From Sphingobacterium sp. (GTDB lineage Bacteria; Bacteroidota; Bacteroidia; Sphingobacteriales; Sphingobacteriaceae): a DNA stretch of 64,000 bases. The translations under genes and the position numbers were made by a program. Shown here one piece after another: positions 44,101 through 54,000 of the stretch. Each line of letters opens with the position of its first letter. The stretch's first letter is position 1. The DNA lies in assembly GCA_031286695.1 (NCBI GenBank), contig JAITTY010000017.1, positions 186,001-250,000 of the forward strand, in the 5' to 3' direction. The notes beneath the pieces were generated by a model. The model worked only from the letters and a program-made list of their open reading frames with translations. It was not told where the DNA came from and ran no database searches.

Positions 44101-44582
44101 GTGACCCGCTGCGTAATTTTTTCTTGGGAACTAATTTATTGCTTGCACAAAGTGAAATCAAGAAATCTGAAGAACGCTATGAAGCTAACCGCTCACTGGA
44201 CCGCCATTCGCCAAAAAATAGTCCACTATTTGAACAGGCTCCTTATTCAGTCAACGCCTGGCTGAATTTTGACAATGAAAAATCAGGCACTGATTTGACC
44301 TTGACGTTTAATATGGTCGGTGAGCGCTTAGTTCAAATCAATCTAACAGGTGAACCTGATCTGTATACGCAGCCTGTCCCATACCTTGATTTTGTGTTTT
44401 CCCAACGTATCAACAAGCGTATCCTCTTTAAAGGATATGCAAAAAATATCATGAACCCAGCTATTAAAACGGTGTATGCAAACCCGGAAACAGGTGGTAA
44501 ATGGTATGGAAATGAGTACATCAACCGTAGCTTCAAACGAGGATCTGAAGTAATGGTAGGTTTTACATATAATATATTGTAG
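41103..44582 (+). CDS. TonB-dependent receptor with STN signalling domain
   Basis: The 1159-residue protein has a signal peptide (MILLTCLLVKVSAFTYGQ), a secretin/TonB N-terminal (STN) domain (about 38-105; IPTVLREIRQQSGYDFFYDA), a carboxypeptidase-regulatory-like domain (about 122-200; IKGRVVDAQSKAPLIGVSVK), a plug (about 215-335; LQRVTGVTVTDDKYVAVRGL then GDRSVIGQLNGVR) and a C-terminal barrel. STN domains contact FecR. The plug sequence is that of the outer-membrane receptor group with AVRGLGDR rather than SusC. Neither downstream lipoprotein is a recognisable SusD, so the pair may work with a different type of lid. Confidence 0.94.
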   Translation: MSFYQCMRVMKITMILLTCLLVKVSAFTYGQRITLHKQNSNIPTVLREIRQQSGYDFFYDADLFKKSNVVSINLSNASIEEALHACFTGLPFRYVIKNKLVVLTADPLPERSPLVMRQQLQIKGRVVDAQSKAPLIGVSVKLKGSRSGTTTDASGNFSIAVSENSVLVIFSLIGHELKEQTIHVADKNVIIQLRATSTALEEVEVKVQARVKANTESAVLDERRKAAILQDAISAELIERTGSITTTQALQRVTGVTVTDDKYVAVRGLGDRSVIGQLNGVRLASSDPDRSTIPLDLVPASLLDNITVYKTVTPDKPADAASGIVELKTKSVPDKMTFEVIAQTGLNSNIGLGGQYNSFWNSELGVLGTKINGKNLSSDFLNLSKQYPGGLSSIQRLIANSNYSPEAHQEVNRINGIMQGFDPVMTSSYKRAPLNQLYSATFGNSYGLFGGKHRLGVILGGNYYRRTTDISGGDLTQYSIYQGVVTGNPDIFSPRNIPNYITPNSLFMGKYQTYKENTGTETLNYGTLAGLTYRFNPQHEISMQYLGSWGGESTASNLSGRYEYTGLPGEVRNTTYSLKQTFRNLNTFNLQGEHKFLKGGYSPRLSYNVASSRSKQNDPDFRFASLVDYTPRGGGWYDRPIPGAINGETTQKVYSEHLYALMSGYVNGFGTYGLMQAEPNGRRWRNLDEKNYNYKADLSIPFRFFGQKQEFKTGVNYLFRDRNFTENQLFLPGSNFTTNKSVTLYDAEGNLDRLVSNEFVGIKVPAPAQGEGMMPIGGFLYNSQKSPNNYTGYFETNALYGMVDLKLTERFRMAGGVRFEMTNIGSSVDTAGVFLDPSLTTGANGEAAIPLNPINPNSVYKTGYKPFYSVNATFTLNKNMNFRAAFNTTLARPELREITNVFEFDAFQMGLVVGNPNLKNQYTQNADFRWEWFPAKGEVIAVSAFGKRIENQLVKVFNLKTAGLAATYPEFPTIQFQNDPNIGKVWGVELELVKNLGIISDPLRNFFLGTNLLLAQSEIKKSEERYEANRSLDRHSPKNSPLFEQAPYSVNAWLNFDNEKSGTDLTLTFNMVGERLVQINLTGEPDLYTQPVPYLDFVFSQRINKRILFKGYAKNIMNPAIKTVYANPETGGKWYGNEYINRSFKRGSEVMVGFTYNIL

Positions 44583-44584
44583 CT

Positions 44585-46333
44585 ATGAGATATAAGATAT
44601 TTAACGTTATTTATAACTCTCTCATGTTGTGTGGGCTCGCTTCAACCGTATTAACTTTTACGGCTTGTAAAAAGGATAAGCTGGATATGAAGGTTGATAA
44701 TAGAGCAGTGACGGAAAGCAGGTCCTTATCACAAGCGAGAATCATTAATTTTGGTGAATATAACCAAGTCATTGCAGGGACTGACAGCCTGACTAATTTT
44801 ATCACGCGGAATTCAACTGATCCAGACTACTACAAGTATCCCGGGACACGTTACTTTCCAACAGATGGACGTTTAGGGAAAATGTGGACATTACCGCAGG
44901 ACCTATTTGACAAAAATAACCAGGTCAGTCTAATGATAGGTACGCGGAATTATCAAGGAGTGGGGAATCGAGATTTGAAACTGACTGCTGTGGATGATTA
45001 TACGAAGCCGACTGACTATTTTCTGCTGCCCAGTAATTTTGTGGCTGGCATGAAAGATATGGTTGCTGTGCCCCGTGGTGTTTCACTTCCGTCTAAACCA
45101 GATCATTTTAAAATTAGGATCGTTAATCTCGGTGTAAAGATTTCTGAGATTATCCTTGGCCCCAATGGTGGACGCGAGGATATCAATGGACCAGTTTCCT
45201 TAGCCTATGCTGATGGAACTTTAGTTCATAATAAAACCAATAATGTAAGTAGCGAAGCGGTCGCATCGGATTACATTGAATTGCCTTACGGAACATACCA
45301 ATTTAAACTGCTTTTAGCAGATGGACGTCAAATTCCATCTTTAGGCAGTGAATCGCACAATTATACGTTGATTGATCCGGCAAGCTCTACGATTCCAATT
45401 ACTTATGACAAAGTAAGTAATTTACATTATGCACCTATTATGACATATCAGCCCGGAGGAGTGTATACTATTGTCGTTTCTCCTCGGCGTTTTGGTTACT
45501 TTATGGATGAAGTGGATAATACGGCTGATGTCTTCCAAAATTCTTTTCAGATCATCACTGACGTTACTCCTGAAGCCAACCGTACTTATTTTCGAGCGCA
45601 GGCAGTCAATGCGTATCAAAATCAGGCTGTAAACTTTAGTATTGCGGGAAATTCCATGGGCAATAATGTGTCATTTGGAAATGCCTCCAGCTATATCAAT
45701 CTGGTTCAAGGGGAGTATACCATTGAAGCGAAGGATGCTACGGGTAAAGTGCTAGCGACCACGAAGCAGTCTTTGCGTGCTGCGCAGAATTATACGTTTT
45801 GGTTGCACCCGACGGAGCAGGGCAATCCAAATATATTGGCCGTCGCAAATGATTTGAGTGGTGTATTGCCTCGAGGTTCTGGGGATGATGCTACTTTCAG
45901 TCGCTATGAAAATAACTTTTATTTTTTTAAACGTTTTTTAAATCTTTCGGTCGGGAACCCCTATGTCACCTTTACCTTGGGAAATGGACAGGGGGCTGGA
46001 CAGTCTTTTGATAACGTGGAAGCTGCGCAAAACTTACAACCTGGCGTTCCGAAGATAGATCGCCCTTACTTGCTGATGGGTGAATACCGAAATCCGTTCG
46101 AAATTCTAGCTTATCGATCTACACCAAATATGATTCCCGGTGTTTGGGCCGATGACATCCCTGTATTATCGAGTGAGGTATTTATAGCCAATAAAAATCT
46201 ATATGATCATGTCAACAGACCTCGACCAGTGCAGGAAGCTGGTGTATATACGGTTGCTTTGATTGGTAAGAGTGCCAGTAGTGCTAGTCAAAATGATAAG
46301 GCAAAAATGATCATTGTTAAACATAATAAATAA
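44585..46333 (+). CDS. Large surface lipoprotein with DUF4397-like repeats
   Basis: The 582-residue protein starts two bases after the receptor stop, so translation is probably coupled. A lipoprotein signal ends TVLTFTAC (Cys28), followed by KKDKLD, an acidic lipoprotein-export type start. The body is nearly all beta. Repeated immunoglobulin-like modules such as FKIRIVNLGVKISEIILGPN and YIELPYGTYQFKLLLADGRQ, and YINLVQGEYTIEAKDATGKV further on, resemble the DUF4397 (cell-surface beta) family. It sits where a SusD would be, so a role as ligand-binding partner of the receptor is inferred only. Confidence 0.75.
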   Translation: MRYKIFNVIYNSLMLCGLASTVLTFTACKKDKLDMKVDNRAVTESRSLSQARIINFGEYNQVIAGTDSLTNFITRNSTDPDYYKYPGTRYFPTDGRLGKMWTLPQDLFDKNNQVSLMIGTRNYQGVGNRDLKLTAVDDYTKPTDYFLLPSNFVAGMKDMVAVPRGVSLPSKPDHFKIRIVNLGVKISEIILGPNGGREDINGPVSLAYADGTLVHNKTNNVSSEAVASDYIELPYGTYQFKLLLADGRQIPSLGSESHNYTLIDPASSTIPITYDKVSNLHYAPIMTYQPGGVYTIVVSPRRFGYFMDEVDNTADVFQNSFQIITDVTPEANRTYFRAQAVNAYQNQAVNFSIAGNSMGNNVSFGNASSYINLVQGEYTIEAKDATGKVLATTKQSLRAAQNYTFWLHPTEQGNPNILAVANDLSGVLPRGSGDDATFSRYENNFYFFKRFLNLSVGNPYVTFTLGNGQGAGQSFDNVEAAQNLQPGVPKIDRPYLLMGEYRNPFEILAYRSTPNMIPGVWADDIPVLSSEVFIANKNLYDHVNRPRPVQEAGVYTVALIGKSASSASQNDKAKMIIVKHNK

Positions 46334-46342
46334 ACGAAAGCC

Positions 46343-47551
46343 ATGATGCGTGAATTGATACAATCTAAAGCTGTTCTTTTCTTTTTACTTTTTATACTGT
46401 GCTGCTCATCTTGTACGAAAGTCGATTATACAGAAATTAAGGATCCGGCTTATCTGCGTGTATTTAACAACTTAAATTATTTACAGACGATGGGCAATAA
46501 GGATGAAAAACTACCTTATTTCTGTCTATTGATCAATCCGACGGTAGACGCCGATGGTACAATTACAGGCGGGGAGATCGTCGGCGATTTCCTCAATAAA
46601 CGAGATGCCTATGCGCCACCCTATCCTTCGCATATCGGAAATAGCACAACGGTGGATAATCCCGAATTTCCGGGAAAACAAAATGTGTTGGTCGCTCCAG
46701 TATTGAACGGGTTTGATCTAAGTAGCTGGGCTCAGGTGCCATCGGGTGACGTGCGCGTCATGTTCGCTTACCGTCCCAAAAATGAAATCCCTTTTCTAAA
46801 GCTTGAGCGGCACCTCAGACAGGATATATTGATCGATACTGTTTTGAATTTGGGTAGCAAAGAGGTCTATACCATGCATTTACTGCAGACCGATTTTAAC
46901 ACGAAGGCACACGGTCTTGTCGTTCGTCAGGAAAATTTTCATAAGTTGCCGCTTTCGGACTCCTTGGTTTATGTGAACTTCTATAACATGAGCGCGAAGG
47001 GCTTTGTGGATGCGGACGCAAGCCTGAAAGACAATGACTATCGCTTGCGCAGTTTTAAAGGTGGTATCCAGGATGACATGAACGTCTATTTTTCCTTATA
47101 TGAAACTGAAGCCAATTTAAATCATAACGGAGCCACGATTCCAGGCTTTAAGGGGAAATATTTAACCAATCTAAAACGGGAGACGAATTCGACTGCCGTA
47201 AGCCCATATGTGAGTTTCCCACTCTGGGCCAGTACGCTTGGTAATCGGATTTATACACCTATTTGGCAACGGTTTGAATTTCTTGCTCCGGGAATCGATA
47301 TTACCGCTAATCCGATATTTCCTTCCGAGTCAGAGACCGGCGGAAACTGGGCTGTGGTCAATTGCCTGCGAAATGGAAAGATTGAATTACAGAGTAGGGA
47401 TAATGGAACTATCTTACCGAATTTGTTGGTCAACGTACACTCGGGGATAAACAATCCGCAAACCTTCGCTACGGTAAATACGATTGAGGTTGTTAACGGT
47501 AGGGTATACTTGACCACCATACAGCGTAAATATCCGGCGCCGATTTATTAG
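46343..47551 (+). CDS. Surface lipoprotein, DUF4397-like N-terminus
   Basis: The 402-residue protein has a lipoprotein signal (LLFILCCSSC, Cys24) then TKVDYTE. The start of the mature chain (DPAYLRVFNNLNYLQTM) resembles openings of DUF4397-type lipoproteins. The rest (GFDLSSWAQVPSGDVRVMFA, VYTMHLLQTDFNTKAHGLVV) appears beta-rich and is not assigned with confidence. Two Met codons (46343 and 46346) are possible starts. It is nine bases downstream of the preceding lipoprotein gene and upstream of three FAS1 genes in one transcriptional direction. Confidence 0.72.
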   Translation: MMRELIQSKAVLFFLLFILCCSSCTKVDYTEIKDPAYLRVFNNLNYLQTMGNKDEKLPYFCLLINPTVDADGTITGGEIVGDFLNKRDAYAPPYPSHIGNSTTVDNPEFPGKQNVLVAPVLNGFDLSSWAQVPSGDVRVMFAYRPKNEIPFLKLERHLRQDILIDTVLNLGSKEVYTMHLLQTDFNTKAHGLVVRQENFHKLPLSDSLVYVNFYNMSAKGFVDADASLKDNDYRLRSFKGGIQDDMNVYFSLYETEANLNHNGATIPGFKGKYLTNLKRETNSTAVSPYVSFPLWASTLGNRIYTPIWQRFEFLAPGIDITANPIFPSESETGGNWAVVNCLRNGKIELQSRDNGTILPNLLVNVHSGINNPQTFATVNTIEVVNGRVYLTTIQRKYPAPIY

Positions 47552-47571
47552 TAGCGGGTTCTTTTATATAA

Positions 47572-48684
47572 ATGATAGATATGATAACTAGTATATTTTA
47601 TTTGGCCAAATTTTCAAGCAAGATAGTACACTTACTTGCAATTGCATGTTGCTTATCAATGCTCTCCTGCGATAAGCCTGATCTGACGGTGGAGAAACCG
47701 AATGAAAATCTTCGTCCAGCTGCGGATTTCGTTAACAATAACTTTGAAATGACCTTGTTTAGTGCTGCACTCAAAAAAGTAGGGCTCTATGAAGAATTAA
47801 ATGGAGCGGGGCCGTATACACTATTGGTACCCACTGATGAGGCTTTTAATGAGGTCGGTGTTTTTCGTGCTTCCGATTTTGACAGCATGGATCAGGATAG
47901 TTTAAAGCGTGTGATGAGCTACCATATTCTGCCGAGGCGTTTACGCGATCAGGATATCCCTATTAATTCTGCGGATATCCGATACAAAACAATGGAAGGA
48001 TCGGAACTGTATGCTACATACGCAAATTATAGCCCCGACGGTAATAATGTGGCCAACAAGCTTTTTTTCTCGGGGGCACAGGCAACACGTAAAGACGTGA
48101 CACTCTCCAATGGGGTACTGTATAGCATAAGAAAACTGATGAAACCACAATTTGAGGTATCGCTGCAGGCTTGGTTGATCGCTCGTAGCGAATACAGTGT
48201 TTTCATTGCTGGTCTTAAGAAATTTGGCTTGTGGGACCAATTGGCTGAGCATGGCCCCTACACGGTGTTTGCACCGACCAATGATGCCTTGGCGAAGATA
48301 GGTATTACCGAAGAAAGTTTGGGTGAATTGAAAACTGAGGGCTATAATGGAGAGATGCTGTTTGGATGTTATGTCATCAAGGGCAAGCATTTCTTTGTTT
48401 CGGATTCAGATGCATTTGCTACGATTGCGACAGATGGTGGCTATATGCGTCTGGCAGGAGACGGAGTGCGTGGTATCCAATTCGGTTCCACGGTGTTTTT
48501 TAATAAGATTACCTATACCCTTACGCTATATAGTGTTCCATCGATAAGTGCTGGGCGAATTGAGGCTAAGGCGGAGTATGATGTGGAGGCCAAAATGGAT
48601 TATTTGTGCAGTAACGGTGTAATTCATAACCTGGAACAAGGTTTTATAACAGTTGATTTAGCCCAAAAAGATGCATCGCTATAA
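47572..48684 (+). CDS. Fasciclin (FAS1)-domain lipoprotein, first of three
   Basis: The 370-residue protein has a lipoprotein signal ending CCLSMLSC (Cys34), then DKPDLT. Two FAS1 domains follow (about 55-185 and 200-360). Each has the conserved first-half motif, GPYTLLVPTDEAFNEVGV and GPYTVFAPTNDALAKIG. The H-box equivalents are VMSYHILPRRL in the first domain and the weaker GCYVIKGK in the second. FAS1 domains are adhesion or ligand-binding folds of about 140 residues. The first domain is nearer consensus. It is followed 10 bp later by another FAS1 gene. Confidence 0.9.
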   Translation: MIDMITSIFYLAKFSSKIVHLLAIACCLSMLSCDKPDLTVEKPNENLRPAADFVNNNFEMTLFSAALKKVGLYEELNGAGPYTLLVPTDEAFNEVGVFRASDFDSMDQDSLKRVMSYHILPRRLRDQDIPINSADIRYKTMEGSELYATYANYSPDGNNVANKLFFSGAQATRKDVTLSNGVLYSIRKLMKPQFEVSLQAWLIARSEYSVFIAGLKKFGLWDQLAEHGPYTVFAPTNDALAKIGITEESLGELKTEGYNGEMLFGCYVIKGKHFFVSDSDAFATIATDGGYMRLAGDGVRGIQFGSTVFFNKITYTLTLYSVPSISAGRIEAKAEYDVEAKMDYLCSNGVIHNLEQGFITVDLAQKDASL

Positions 48685-48694
48685 ATACAAAAAA

Positions 48695-50023
48695 ATGAAA
48701 AAGAGATATTTTTTGAGTCTAATAGGTTTTTTTACAGTGCTTTTGATGTTTTTTGCTTGTAAAAAAACAGAATTTATGCCGGCAGCTGAGGGCGAGCAGG
48801 TCGCTTATGAGCCGGAGGCTACTGAAACTGTAGTCCAATTGCTGGAAAAATCAACAGATGCCAGTTTATTTAAGCGTGCATGGGAAAAGAGTACCATGAA
48901 AGAACGTTTGGCTGAAATAGGTGCCAATACTCGTTATACACTGCTCGTCCCAAACGATGCGGCGATGACCGCAAGTGGACTGACAGCATCGGTTCTCGAA
49001 CAGATGAAAGGAGCAGATATTGATAGCCTGATTTTGTTTTACACCATGTTAGGACAATTACGTGCAGATCAGTTGAAACCCGAAAGCCTACCGGTTAAAA
49101 GTATGTTGGACAAACCTGGACTCTTTGTCAATCATTACGAAAATCCAAATTCAAGTTTTTTTGACCTGTACCAATTTAAGCACTATCTCGCTGTAAGCGG
49201 GAATGAATTGTTGGTAAATGGAAAATCCAAAGGTAATTTGAATTATAAAATAGCCGTAGATGGCGGGATTTATTTCATGACGGCTACCATTGAAAAGCCG
49301 ACGAAAACAGCCATCGAAGTGCTTGAGGATGATGATCGATTCAGCTGGTTTGTCGAAGTGATGAAAAAATTGGATGATCAATATGCTGAACCTACGATTG
49401 TTGCTTATCGCGACCTGTTCGGTATTGAGCTTACACCGGAAGATTTTTGGGCTAGCTATGGTTATTTGCGTGAACGGTACAGAACCCTGTGGACGATCGT
49501 TCCCATGCCTAATCCGGAGTATGCGCGGCTAAATATCAATATTTCTACCTTATTCGCACCCACAAACGATGCATTTAAACATGCTGGCTTTACTTCTGTA
49601 GCAGCTGTTTTGGCTTTTAATGAACGCCGCGGAGATGTACGTTTCGATATGGATACATTCGGGCCGGCTGGGAGTTATCCGATGGATACAGTTTTTAATT
49701 ATCATCGTGATTGGGGACGTATGTTTGCCCCCAAAGATCCGAGCTATGGGCTTGGTGCACCTAATTCGACAGTGTTCTTTAGCAATGACCTCCGTTCATC
49801 CGAAATAAACAATTATTATGTCAACCTGGGGGGCAATGCTTCATTGGATTATGCCTATCGAATGCCCTTTCTTTTTTCTCAGAATAATGGACAGTTGCAA
49901 ATGAAGATCAAGAATGCCGAACAGTCCCCGATCAATATAGTCGGCGGAGATATCAATAGTCTCAATGGACCTATTCATGTGGTAGATAATCTATTCCTAC
50001 CCAAAGGATTTAATTTGAAATAG
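48695..50023 (+). CDS. FAS1-domain lipoprotein, second of three, with long insertion
   Basis: The 442-residue protein starts at the ATG at 48695 (MKKRYFLSLIGFF). An upstream ATG at 48671 would overlap the preceding gene by 14 bases and weaken the signal peptide. A lipoprotein signal ends TVLLMFFAC (Cys21), then KKTEF. Two FAS1 domains are seen by RYTLLVPNDAAMTASGL (about 80) and STLFAPTNDAFKHAGF (about 285). Between them lies an unusually long stretch, and the second domain has an extra segment (RDWGRMFAPKDPSYGLGAPN) not in its neighbours. The function is presumed surface adhesion or ligand binding. Confidence 0.88.
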   Translation: MKKRYFLSLIGFFTVLLMFFACKKTEFMPAAEGEQVAYEPEATETVVQLLEKSTDASLFKRAWEKSTMKERLAEIGANTRYTLLVPNDAAMTASGLTASVLEQMKGADIDSLILFYTMLGQLRADQLKPESLPVKSMLDKPGLFVNHYENPNSSFFDLYQFKHYLAVSGNELLVNGKSKGNLNYKIAVDGGIYFMTATIEKPTKTAIEVLEDDDRFSWFVEVMKKLDDQYAEPTIVAYRDLFGIELTPEDFWASYGYLRERYRTLWTIVPMPNPEYARLNINISTLFAPTNDAFKHAGFTSVAAVLAFNERRGDVRFDMDTFGPAGSYPMDTVFNYHRDWGRMFAPKDPSYGLGAPNSTVFFSNDLRSSEINNYYVNLGGNASLDYAYRMPFLFSQNNGQLQMKIKNAEQSPINIVGGDINSLNGPIHVVDNLFLPKGFNLK

Positions 50024-50026
50024 AAG

Positions 50027-51025
50027 ATGAAACGATTGACAAAATATTATATACACTTGGGTTGCTTACTATTCATAGCATTCGTAATTGTAGCTTGTAA
50101 AAAAGATGAGAAAGCAACTGCTTTCGATAACAATAAAATCAATTTGGTTATCGCAGATAATTTTAACCTTTCGAGTTTTAATGCTGTGTTGCGCAAAAGC
50201 GGATTGGATCGGGTGTTGCAGGAGGAAAAAGGGCCATTTACCATGCTGGCGCCCTCCGATGCGGCGTTTGCAAAAGCTGGTTATAATGGACCTGCCGTTG
50301 TATTGGGTACAGGTCATGCGATCATATCGTCTATCGCAAACTATCATACGCTAGATGGCAAATACGAACTCAATAAATTACCTTATCTGTTTAATCAGGA
50401 GTTGGTTTCTCGCGGCGGAAAGATGTATGCTACGCATTGGATAAAAGGCGTAGATACAGTATTGACCCTCAACGGTGCACGTGTGTTGTCGGTTAACTTA
50501 CCAGCATCGAATGGATTGGTACAGGTACTTGACCGCATGTTGATACCTTATGTACATGATGTAATCAGCGAAGCTATTTCAGCCGATAGCGATATTACGT
50601 TATTTGCTCAAGCATTAAAAGTGTCTGGTCTATTGGAAACCATGCGTAAGGGAGGTCCATACACTGTTTTTGCACCGACGAATGCAGCAATGTCAGCTCT
50701 TGGTTATACGAGTGTTCAACAAATCCAGGGAACAGATCCGATAGTGTTAAAAGCAATGCTGACTTACCATATTGTAGAAGACAGACGATTTATTTACGAT
50801 TATATCTTAAGCACAGGTGCTTCAAACATAGCACAACAGGGAATGATGGACGGGAATAGCATAACAATCAGATTGCTACCCAATAGCAGTGCTCCGGGAT
50901 CTTTTACTGGCATTGCGCTTCGTGGTACTGGAAATACAAGTGATGTGACTTTGGTCAAACAGGATATGTTGACAGGAAATGGCATTCTTCATGTGATCAA
51001 CGGAGGCCTACGCATTACACAATAA
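50027..51025 (+). CDS. FAS1-domain lipoprotein, third of three
   Basis: The 332-residue protein has a lipoprotein signal ending FVIVAC (Cys24), then KKDEKA. Two FAS1 domains (about 40-175 and 180-330) carry GPFTMLAPSDAAFAKAGY and GPYTVFAPTNAAMSALGY. Second-half motifs are IANYHTLDGKY and MLTYHIVEDRRF, and the C-termini GLVQVLDRMLIP and GILHVINGGLRI are typical. It is the most regular of the three. The gene starts four bases after the previous stop. Confidence 0.92.
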   Translation: MKRLTKYYIHLGCLLFIAFVIVACKKDEKATAFDNNKINLVIADNFNLSSFNAVLRKSGLDRVLQEEKGPFTMLAPSDAAFAKAGYNGPAVVLGTGHAIISSIANYHTLDGKYELNKLPYLFNQELVSRGGKMYATHWIKGVDTVLTLNGARVLSVNLPASNGLVQVLDRMLIPYVHDVISEAISADSDITLFAQALKVSGLLETMRKGGPYTVFAPTNAAMSALGYTSVQQIQGTDPIVLKAMLTYHIVEDRRFIYDYILSTGASNIAQQGMMDGNSITIRLLPNSSAPGSFTGIALRGTGNTSDVTLVKQDMLTGNGILHVINGGLRITQ

Positions 51026-51055
51026 CCAATTCAAAATAGTTTAAAAAGAAAACTG

Positions 51056-54000
51056 ATGATTAAGCATCTATTGGTGGGAGTTGATCGCGGACAGTGGAAA
51101 TGTCCTATTTGGCTTACCCATATAAAAATAATGATCTTTTGTGCTTTACTTTTGTTAGGCAGAGAAGCTCTTGCTCAAGAAACTTCCGGGGCATTGACCG
51201 GACAGGTTCGTAATGGCAACGGTCAAGGCCTGGCCGGCGTATCTATTACAGCAGTTCATACGCCGTCAGGGACACGTTATAGTCTTTCAACGGACAAAGA
51301 TGGGCGTTATACACTGGATAATTTACGTATCGGTGGACCTTACAAGCTCACGGCAAGCATGATTGGAATGCAGACAGATACCCGGGATGGTATTCAGGTT
51401 CGTCTTGGTGGGGCGCAACAATTGGATTTGGTATTGACCGATGGTAACCAAGCACTAGCAGAGGTTGTCGTATCGGCGCGTGCGGTAAAACAACGAGCGG
51501 ATACTTATGGCGCAGGCAAAACCATCAGTGCTGATCAGGTTCGCAATATGCCTACTATTTCTCGCTCAATTACAGATGTAACACGGCTAACGCCACAAGG
51601 GAGTCGAGATAATAGCTTCGGTGGTACCAACTTTCGATACAACAACGTAACAGTTGATGGTGCGGTTAACAATGATGCAATCGGTTTTTCACCTTCCCTA
51701 GGCGGGCAGACGGGAACTTCTGGAATGGCCGGAAGCTCAACGCGTACGAATCCCATTTCTATTGATGCAATACAGGATATGCAAGTGTACCTGGCACCTT
51801 ATGATGTTAAAATAGGAAATTTCACCGGTGGATCGGTGAACGCTGTTACCCGTTCCGGAACAAATAAGGTGGAAGGGTCTGTATATGGGGTTGGACGTTT
51901 TGCGGCCATTACTGGAAAAGACCGTGTGGGTACATTGGGTAAAATGAATGCTGATTTTTACGATTATCAAACAGGTTTCCGTGTGGGGTTCCCAATTATA
52001 AAAGACAAATTGTTTTTCTTTTCAAATGAGGAGGTGACCCGGCGGCAAGATCCGACACAACTTTATATCGGTACATCAGAAACGGCTCATATATTGGACG
52101 TTTCCGATGCGGACGCTATATCTTCAGCTGTGCGCAGTCGTTATGGCGATATTTTTGATGCCGGTACAGCTGGGGTCTATACAAATTGGTCTAAATCATT
52201 GAAGTTTTTTAATCGTTTGGACTGGAATATTAACGATAAGCATCAGCTCGCGATTCGTAATAATACCATTCGGAGCAGTGCGACACACATGGATCGTGAT
52301 CAGCAGGATTTTCGTTTTTCCAGTATGGCTTTTAAGCAAACAAATAATCAGAGTTCCACCGTTGCCGAATTGAAAAGCCGTTTTTCCAACAATCTTTCTG
52401 CCAATGCCGTATTGGGATATACTATCGTAAACGATCGACGGGATCCACTTTCAGATCCGACATTGCCGCAGGTGCAGATTCAAGGAAGAACTCCGGGTAC
52501 GACTATATACTTAGGAACGGATCGTGAGGCAAGTATTTTTAATATGCGGCAACGTGCTTGGGAACTCACAGCAAATTTGAACTGGAATTTAGGTCGGCAT
52601 AAACTACTTTTTGGTACGCATAATGAGTTCTATGGTATTCGCTATGGTTTTGTAAACGGATGGAACGGTCGTGTAGATTACAACAGTATCGATGACTTTT
52701 TGAACAATAATCCTTATCGTGTGCGAGGAAGTTATAGTTATATGAACAATACAAGGGATTATCTTCTTGATCATCCTGCAGCAGACTTTTCTGTCAATAT
52801 GTACAGTTTATATGTGCAGGATGAAATTCGTATTCATGATCGCTTAAGAATTACACCGGGACTTCGCGCAGATTTTGCTCAGCTTCCTGATATGCCTACT
52901 TTGAGTAATAAGGTGAGAGAAATACAGGCAGATCCTAATTTTGGAACAACATATAGCTATACACCTTTATCACGTATTAAAAATGATTTTTTGAACCGCG
53001 TACAGCTTTCTCCACGTGTAGGCTTTCGCTGGGAAATAACTGAAGACCGAAAATTGGTGTTACGGGGTGGTGCCGGTCTGTTTACGGGGCGCATACCGTT
53101 TGCATGGCTGGCATACGCCTACTATAATACAGGTAATAGCTATGGTGCTTTCGATCAGCGTGCTGATCAAAAACCGTTTACTCCCGGAAGTGATGCAATT
53201 CGTCCAAATGAAAATGGCTTAGGTGATTTTATTGCGCAAAATGGTGCTGTGATCAATGATCCCAATAGTGGACGTACGCAAGTAGACCTTGTAGATAATG
53301 GTTTTACCCTACCACAGGTACTTCGTGGCAGTTTAGCGCTGGATTACGAACTGGAAAATGATTGGAAATTTACCGTCGAAGGGATGTACACCAAAAACGT
53401 CAGTGATGTATTATTTCAACAGCTAAATACAAAAGATAACCCGCACTGGTATGGTTATGACAGGGATAAGCAACAACCCGTATACAGTGGTACGGTAGAC
53501 AGTCGTTTTTCTAATATTTATCTATTATCGAATACGAGTCAAGGATACAGGTATAGCATTACAGGGACCATAGCAAAAAAATATAAACAGATTAACGCGA
53601 CGGCAAGTTATACCTATGGTCAATCAAAAGACTTGTCAAATGGTGTACGTAATTCAATGGAGAGCAATTGGCAGTTGAACCAGTCATTGATTCCGAATAA
53701 TCCAAAACTTGCTTATAGTAATTTTGATATCCGTCATCGTATTATAGCCAGTATAAGCTATGAATGTGACTGGAATCGGGCGGGTCGTACCAATTTGACT
53801 TTGTTCTTTTCTGCGCAGTCAGGTTCACCATTCAGCTATGGCATTGTCAATAATAGCATTCAAGGATTGCCACAACAAGTGTCACTGGTTTATATTCCGG
53901 AATCGGCTGAGGCAATTCGTTATTTCAAAGATATTACGGAGGGACAGACTGCGGTGCAACAGGCCGAGGCATTTAATCACTTCATTGATGGAAACGAATA

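Noticed and set aside
44585..47551. The two lipoproteins after the STN receptor as a SusD pair
   Set aside because: They are beta-rich and lack the helical SusD blocks seen in the two real SusD proteins of the window.
48671..48694. Upstream ATG for the second FAS1 gene
   Set aside because: It overlaps the previous gene and puts a basic stretch before the signal peptide. MKKRYF at 48695 is natural.
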